Source: Candidatus Pacearchaeota archaeon
GTDB taxonomy: Archaea > Nanobdellota > Nanobdellia > Pacearchaeales > GW2011-AR1
Assembly: GCA_016176815.1 (NCBI GenBank)
Contig: JACOWL010000005.1
Location: forward strand, 1 to 8,962
Length of the DNA stretch: 8,962 bases
Reading direction: 5' to 3'
Part shown: piece by piece, positions 6,311 to 8,962 of the stretch
Layout: each line of letters starts with the position of its first letter
Numbering within the stretch: position 1 is the first letter of the stretch
Notes under the pieces: model-generated
What the model was told of the DNA's origin: nothing
The model's database searches: none
Seen by the model: only the letters and a program-made list of their open reading frames with translations
Made by a program: the position numbers and the translations under genes

Positions 6311-6328
6311 AAAACTAAAATATATATT
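6311..6328 (+). promoter_or_regulatory. BRE/TATA-like promoter for the nucleotidyltransferase-HEPN gene
   Basis: AAAACTAAAATATATATT has an A-rich BRE-like part and an AT box centred about 22-27 nt before the ATG at 6346, depending on which register is used. No Shine-Dalgarno is present, so a separate leaderless transcript is predicted rather than read-through alone. Confidence 0.45.
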
Positions 6329-6345
6329 AAAGTATATAATAAAAG

Positions 6346-7170
6346 ATGGCGATAAAAGATTCTAAAAAAAAGCCTGTGAAGAATATTCCAACTCTTAAAT
6401 TAAAAAGTGAGCATGAAATTGCGATGGATTTTGCGACAAAGGTTTATAAAAAATTTGAAAAAGCAATAAAATCAATTATTCTTTTTGGATCAACAGCAAA
6501 AAAAACACAAACAGCCGGCTCAGATATTGACATAATAATTGTAATTGACGACGCGTCTATAAAATGGGACCAGGAATTAACTGCGTGGTATAGGCAGGAG
6601 CTCGGCGCAATTTTAGAAGCAAATCCTTATTCGACGAGTCTTCATATTAATACAGTAAAATTAACGACATGGTGGCAGGATTTAATGAGGGGCGATCCAA
6701 TTATTTTAAACATTCTAAGAAATGGAGAAGCAATGATTGATATGGCTGGATTTTTTGACCCATTAAAATTTTTATTAATCCAGGGAAAAATAAAATCAAC
6801 GCCTGAAGCGATTTATAATGCTCTTCAAAGAGCGCCAATGCATCTTGCGCGAAGCAAAGCAGCAGAATTAAACTCTATTGAAGGGTTGTATTGGTGCATG
6901 GTTGATTCCGCGCACGCCGCTTTGATTGCGGCAAAGGTTTCTCCGCCGTCGCCGGAACATATTCCGGAAGAACTTGCGAAAAATTTTGTAAATAACAAAA
7001 AATTAAAAATAGAATATGTTAGGTGGTATCGGGAGCTGCTCGCGCTTCATAAAGAAATTTCCCACGGCAAAACAACCGATTTAAAAGGAACTGATATTGA
7101 TTTGTGGCAAAAGAGGGCAGAAGAATTTTTAGACGCAATGGCGAAGCTGATTAAAGATATTGTGAAGTGA
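6346..7170 (+). CDS. Nucleotidyltransferase-HEPN domain fusion protein
   Basis: The 274-residue protein combines two domains. Residues about 20-130 form a minimal nucleotidyltransferase with Gly48-Ser49 and Asp60-Ile-Asp62 (GSX10DXD). The strand that usually carries a third acidic residue reads LHINT (about 99-103) and lacks one, so catalysis may be altered. Residues about 150-270 are helical and HEPN-like. They include a VDSAHAAL helix at about 186-193 and Arg229-X5-His235 (RELLALH), which fits the RX4-6H signature of HEPN ribonucleases. The Tyr that follows the His in HepT (RX4HXY), the AMPylation target, is absent. An MNT fused to a HEPN domain suggests a toxin-antitoxin-like or RNA-processing unit in one chain; this is inference. 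The gene converges on the minus-strand cluster, with seven bases between the stops. Confidence 0.8.
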   Translation: MAIKDSKKKPVKNIPTLKLKSEHEIAMDFATKVYKKFEKAIKSIILFGSTAKKTQTAGSDIDIIIVIDDASIKWDQELTAWYRQELGAILEANPYSTSLHINTVKLTTWWQDLMRGDPIILNILRNGEAMIDMAGFFDPLKFLLIQGKIKSTPEAIYNALQRAPMHLARSKAAELNSIEGLYWCMVDSAHAALIAAKVSPPSPEHIPEELAKNFVNNKKLKIEYVRWYRELLALHKEISHGKTTDLKGTDIDLWQKRAEEFLDAMAKLIKDIVK

Positions 7171-7177
7171 TTTTTAT

Positions 7178-7501
7178 TTAATTAAGTTGGAAATTGTATA
7201 ATCCTTTTTCTGTATATTCATTTTCTATATATTCAATATCTTTTAGCGTTGCCTTTTCCAGATTTTTTGGAATTAATCTTTTTATTTCTGCTATTAATCT
7301 TAAATCATCCCCATCAATTTTATAAGTTCTAAGCTTTTCAAAATTTCTGTCTGAAAGTTCAATTGTAGAAATATATTTTTTATTTTTTGAGTCATATTCT
7401 ATACTATAAATAGTTTCAATAAGCCCCAAGTGATTTTGAATTCTCTCGCTGACACCGATTCTTCCGGACCAGAGCATGGTGACCTCTTTTAGGTTTGTCA
7501 T
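7178..7501 (-). CDS. Small hypothetical protein, last gene of the minus-strand cluster
   Basis: I do not recognise this 107-residue soluble protein. The first half reads like beta-strands (TIYSIEYDSKNKKYISTIEL at about 30-49), then a YKIDGDDLRLIAEIKRLIP segment (about 60-78) and a charged C-terminal helix rich in Glu. There is no signal peptide, membrane segment or cysteine. It starts with MTN, like other short genes of the cluster. Its ATG lies one base after the upstream stop in the junction TAAAATGA, with no Shine-Dalgarno, so it probably depends on reinitiation. An in-frame Met at residue 9 is possible, but the junction spacing favours the first ATG. Confidence 0.7.
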   Translation of the reverse strand: MTNLKEVTMLWSGRIGVSERIQNHLGLIETIYSIEYDSKNKKYISTIELSDRNFEKLRTYKIDGDDLRLIAEIKRLIPKNLEKATLKDIEYIENEYTEKGLYNFQLN

Positions 7502-7502
7502 T

Positions 7503-7751
7503 TTAATTCTTTTTCATCATTTCATTTAATCCTGAATGATGTCTATTAGGAAAACGTGTGTCTTCAAAACTTCTGTATAGAACCTTTAATTTTTCACCTT
7601 TTAGATAAATACATGTTCTGTGTTCGCTTAAACCAAGACCCAAACTTTTAACTGCATCAAAATAAGCAAATTCAGGGAAGCTTTTCGCATTATAAATAAT
7701 TCCTTCAAATCCATCATCTATTTCTATACTGCCTAAATTTTGTTTTGTCAT
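7503..7751 (-). CDS. Small hypothetical protein in the minus-strand cluster
   Basis: The 82-residue product is not recognised. It is soluble and looks beta-rich, with a GSIEIDDGFEGIIYN start (about 7-21), a Gly/Leu turn (SLGLGLSEHR, about 36-45), a strand-like TCIYLKGEKLKVLYRSFED (about 46-64) and an RHHSG near the C-terminus. One Cys (residue 47) is present; no catalytic pattern is seen. It begins MTK, one base after the stop of the 7753-7980 gene, in the junction TAAAATGA. This is the same arrangement as at 7501 and 8432, so all are expected on one transcript. Confidence 0.7.
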   Translation of the reverse strand: MTKQNLGSIEIDDGFEGIIYNAKSFPEFAYFDAVKSLGLGLSEHRTCIYLKGEKLKVLYRSFEDTRFPNRHHSGLNEMMKKN

Positions 7752-7752
7752 T

Positions 7753-7980
7753 TTAAATTATTTTTGAGTTTGAATTTATTTCTTTAATATGCGAATATGG
7801 CATTTCAGGCGAATCATCAAGGGTAATTACAACCGGTTTTCCTTTGTAAATTTCCTCTTTTAGTCTTGAATAAAAAGGGACTCTTTGTTCTTTATCTGAA
7901 ATAAGAGTTACATAACTAAGAGATTCATTTATGTTTTCAATTTTTTTTACAAATCCTTTGTTGATTATTTGGTTTGTCAT
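7753..7980 (-). CDS. Small hypothetical protein, possible small beta-barrel
   Basis: The 75-residue soluble product is not recognised. Alternating strands (GFVKKIENINESLSYVTLIS at about 9-28), a short helix, then KGKPVVITLDD (about 46-56) and a final SHIKEI segment suggest a compact OB- or SH3-like barrel. The same order of strand, Lys/Glu-rich helix and G-x-x-V-x-I strand occurs in the C-terminal half of the lipoprotein encoded just upstream. The two may therefore share a fold, although direct identity is low. The start codon overlaps the stop of that lipoprotein gene in ATGA, which indicates translational coupling. Confidence 0.65.
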   Translation of the reverse strand: MTNQIINKGFVKKIENINESLSYVTLISDKEQRVPFYSRLKEEIYKGKPVVITLDDSPEMPYSHIKEINSNSKII

Positions 7981-8432
7981 CTTGTGCCCTTTAGGGTATT
8001 TATTTTTTCAGCTCCAATAAAATCATAATCAAATAGTTCTTTGCTAATTACTTCGTCTGTTTTCCCGTCGTATTTAACTTTGTAAACTTCTTTATATAAG
8101 ATGGTTACGCTGTCTCCTTCATCTAATTTGTTCCATAATTCTTTGTAGCTTTCTTCAGAACCCATAATTGGAAATTTATTTTTGTGTTCACATCTAAAAA
8201 CAACTCCCCATGTTTCAGGGATTGTTGTTGAACTTACAGAAATAGCAATATCTCCTCCAGTAGTTATCCCGGGAGCAATATCCGTAGAACTATGTCTTTT
8301 GTTATATAATGTAGTCACCACCAGGCCTTTTTCATTCATAACACCTGACTGTTCTTTTTTTGTATAATCAAGATTGCAGCCATTTAAGCCAAGCCCAATC
8401 ATTCCAGCAACTAAATAATTTAGAGTTTTCAT
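7977..8432 (-). CDS. Predicted lipoprotein of unknown function
   Basis: The 151-residue protein opens with a Lys, a hydrophobic stretch (about 4-16) and a lipobox-like LNGC with Cys19, so it is probably exported and lipid-anchored to the outer face of the cytoplasmic membrane. The mature part is polar: a Ser/Thr/Gly-rich region (about 48-70, containing ITTGGDIAISVSSTT), then TWGVVFRCEHKNKFPIMG, a short helix (ESYKELWNKL, about 94-103) and EGDSVTILYKEVYKVKYDG. That reads as a small beta-barrel-like domain ending near DYDFIGAEKI. No enzyme motif is visible. It starts like the upstream lipoprotein (MKTL), lies one base after that gene's stop (TAAAATGA), and overlaps the next gene by four bases. 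Confidence 0.75.
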   Translation of the reverse strand: MKTLNYLVAGMIGLGLNGCNLDYTKKEQSGVMNEKGLVVTTLYNKRHSSTDIAPGITTGGDIAISVSSTTIPETWGVVFRCEHKNKFPIMGSEESYKELWNKLDEGDSVTILYKEVYKVKYDGKTDEVISKELFDYDFIGAEKINTLKGTR

Positions 8433-8433
8433 T

Positions 8434-8781
8434 TTATTTTTGTTTTGATATTTTATTTAAGTAAGCAGTATATTTCTTTTGATATTCATTAAATTTTTCT
8501 TTATTTTTGCCATGTTTAAGATAATTAACTCCTCTGTTTATATTAGAACGAGGATAAACGTAAACCGCATTTATAGAATCTTTATTACGATATGAACTAT
8601 AAACAAAAACAGAATCGTCAGTTATTACTTTAAGGGGCTCTGCTAAATTTCTATTGTATTTTATAATTTCTCCATCAAAATTATATTCTTTATATTCTTT
8701 ATAACATCCTTCCAAAGCTAAACTTCCAGCTAAAACCGGAATAATTGCAAGTTTTGTTATTTTATTAAATAGGGTTTTCAT
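8434..8781 (-). CDS. Predicted lipoprotein of unknown function
   Basis: The 115-residue protein has a typical export signal: basic residues (K2, K7, K10), a hydrophobic core (about 11-23) and LEGC with Cys26 as the likely lipidated residue. Glu just before Gly is unusual for a lipobox. The mature part is short, Tyr/Lys/Asn-rich and starts with YKEYKEYNFDGEIIKYNRN. It includes strand-like SVFVYSSYR and NAVYVYPRS segments and a highly basic helical C-terminus (about 88-115). No family is recognised. The gene starts nine bases after the stop of the partial gene at 8791 and shares the AAAATGAAAAC start context and MKTL N-terminus with the lipoprotein downstream. Confidence 0.75.
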   Translation of the reverse strand: MKTLFNKITKLAIIPVLAGSLALEGCYKEYKEYNFDGEIIKYNRNLAEPLKVITDDSVFVYSSYRNKDSINAVYVYPRSNINRGVNYLKHGKNKEKFNEYQKKYTAYLNKISKQK

Positions 8782-8790
8782 TTTAATTAT

Positions 8791-8962
8791 TTAAAATAAC
8801 CTCTCAGCAAGCTCATATATTCCCGCTCCTACAGAAAAAACCGAAGCAGCGTGATAACAGGCATTAAGACAAAGCGAGCCGTGTTTTTCCAGCACATTTG
8901 GTTTGCCCTTATCAAAATCCCTGAAAGTCTGATAAATGCCATAAGCCGGAATCCATTGTTTC
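8791..8962 (-). CDS. C-terminal fragment of an unknown protein, cut by window edge
   Basis: A frame open to the right edge encodes 56 residues before TAA at 8791-8793. The visible part has a KQWIPAYGIYQTFRDFDKGK segment, then KHGSLCLNACYHAASVF with a CxxxC pair, a small-residue-rich VGAGIYEL and a final ERLF. The segment from the first Cys to the Gly-rich part is hydrophobic enough to be a membrane or buried helix. No family is recognised and the start lies outside the window. It probably belongs to the same operon as the five following minus-strand genes, since only nine bases separate it from the next ATG. Composition fits real coding: no alternative long frame is open here. Confidence 0.6.
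   Translation of the reverse strand, partial: KQWIPAYGIYQTFRDFDKGKPNVLEKHGSLCLNACYHAASVFSVGAGIYELAERLF

Overview
The window looks like AT-rich chromosomal DNA from an archaeon, most likely a DPANN-type lineage such as Woesearchaeota or Pacearchaeota. Three things support this. Several genes have a BRE/TATA-like box about 26-28 nt before the start codon and no Shine-Dalgarno sequence, so they look leaderless. One membrane anchor carries an 'ITGNVV' two-helix hairpin, which I recall as common in DPANN proteins. The coding is dense, with small, mostly unrecognised proteins. The lineage is inferred, because no rRNA or tRNA is present.

Layout. Positions 1-1264 (+) hold the C-terminal part of a TPR protein, translationally coupled to two tandem paralogous small proteins with conserved CxC and HCxxC cysteines. 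A lone small gene follows at 1343-1669 (+). It converges on 1674-2411 (-), a two-helix membrane-anchored protein with a HicA-like C-terminal domain. Positions 2373-2885 (+) are an open, disordered-looking frame with no ATG. The largest gene, 2921-4738 (+), encodes a 605-residue protein with the metal-site motifs of a xylose isomerase-like / AP endonuclease 2 TIM barrel, a long helical insertion and a Gly/Arg-rich tail. A gene-free stretch of 436 nt (4739-5174) follows and contains several inverted repeats.

Two nucleotidyltransferase modules come next. The first (5175-6289) is split into a GSX10DXD nucleotidyltransferase and a small overlapping partner. The second (6346-7170) fuses a nucleotidyltransferase to a HEPN-like domain with an RX5H motif. 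Both resemble the MNT/HEPN toxin-antitoxin class in architecture, but neither is a textbook HepT/MntA pair.

From 8962 down to 7178 (-) runs a compact cluster of six small genes, the first cut by the window edge. Two encode predicted lipoproteins and three encode short soluble proteins. Junctions are four-base overlaps or single-base gaps, mostly with the motif TAAAATGA. I recognise no function for this cluster; its layout suggests cell-surface and cytoplasmic proteins made together.

No rRNA, tRNA, CRISPR array, transposase or integrase was seen. The best candidates for something undescribed are the lipoprotein cluster, the paired nucleotidyltransferase modules and the tandem cysteine proteins.
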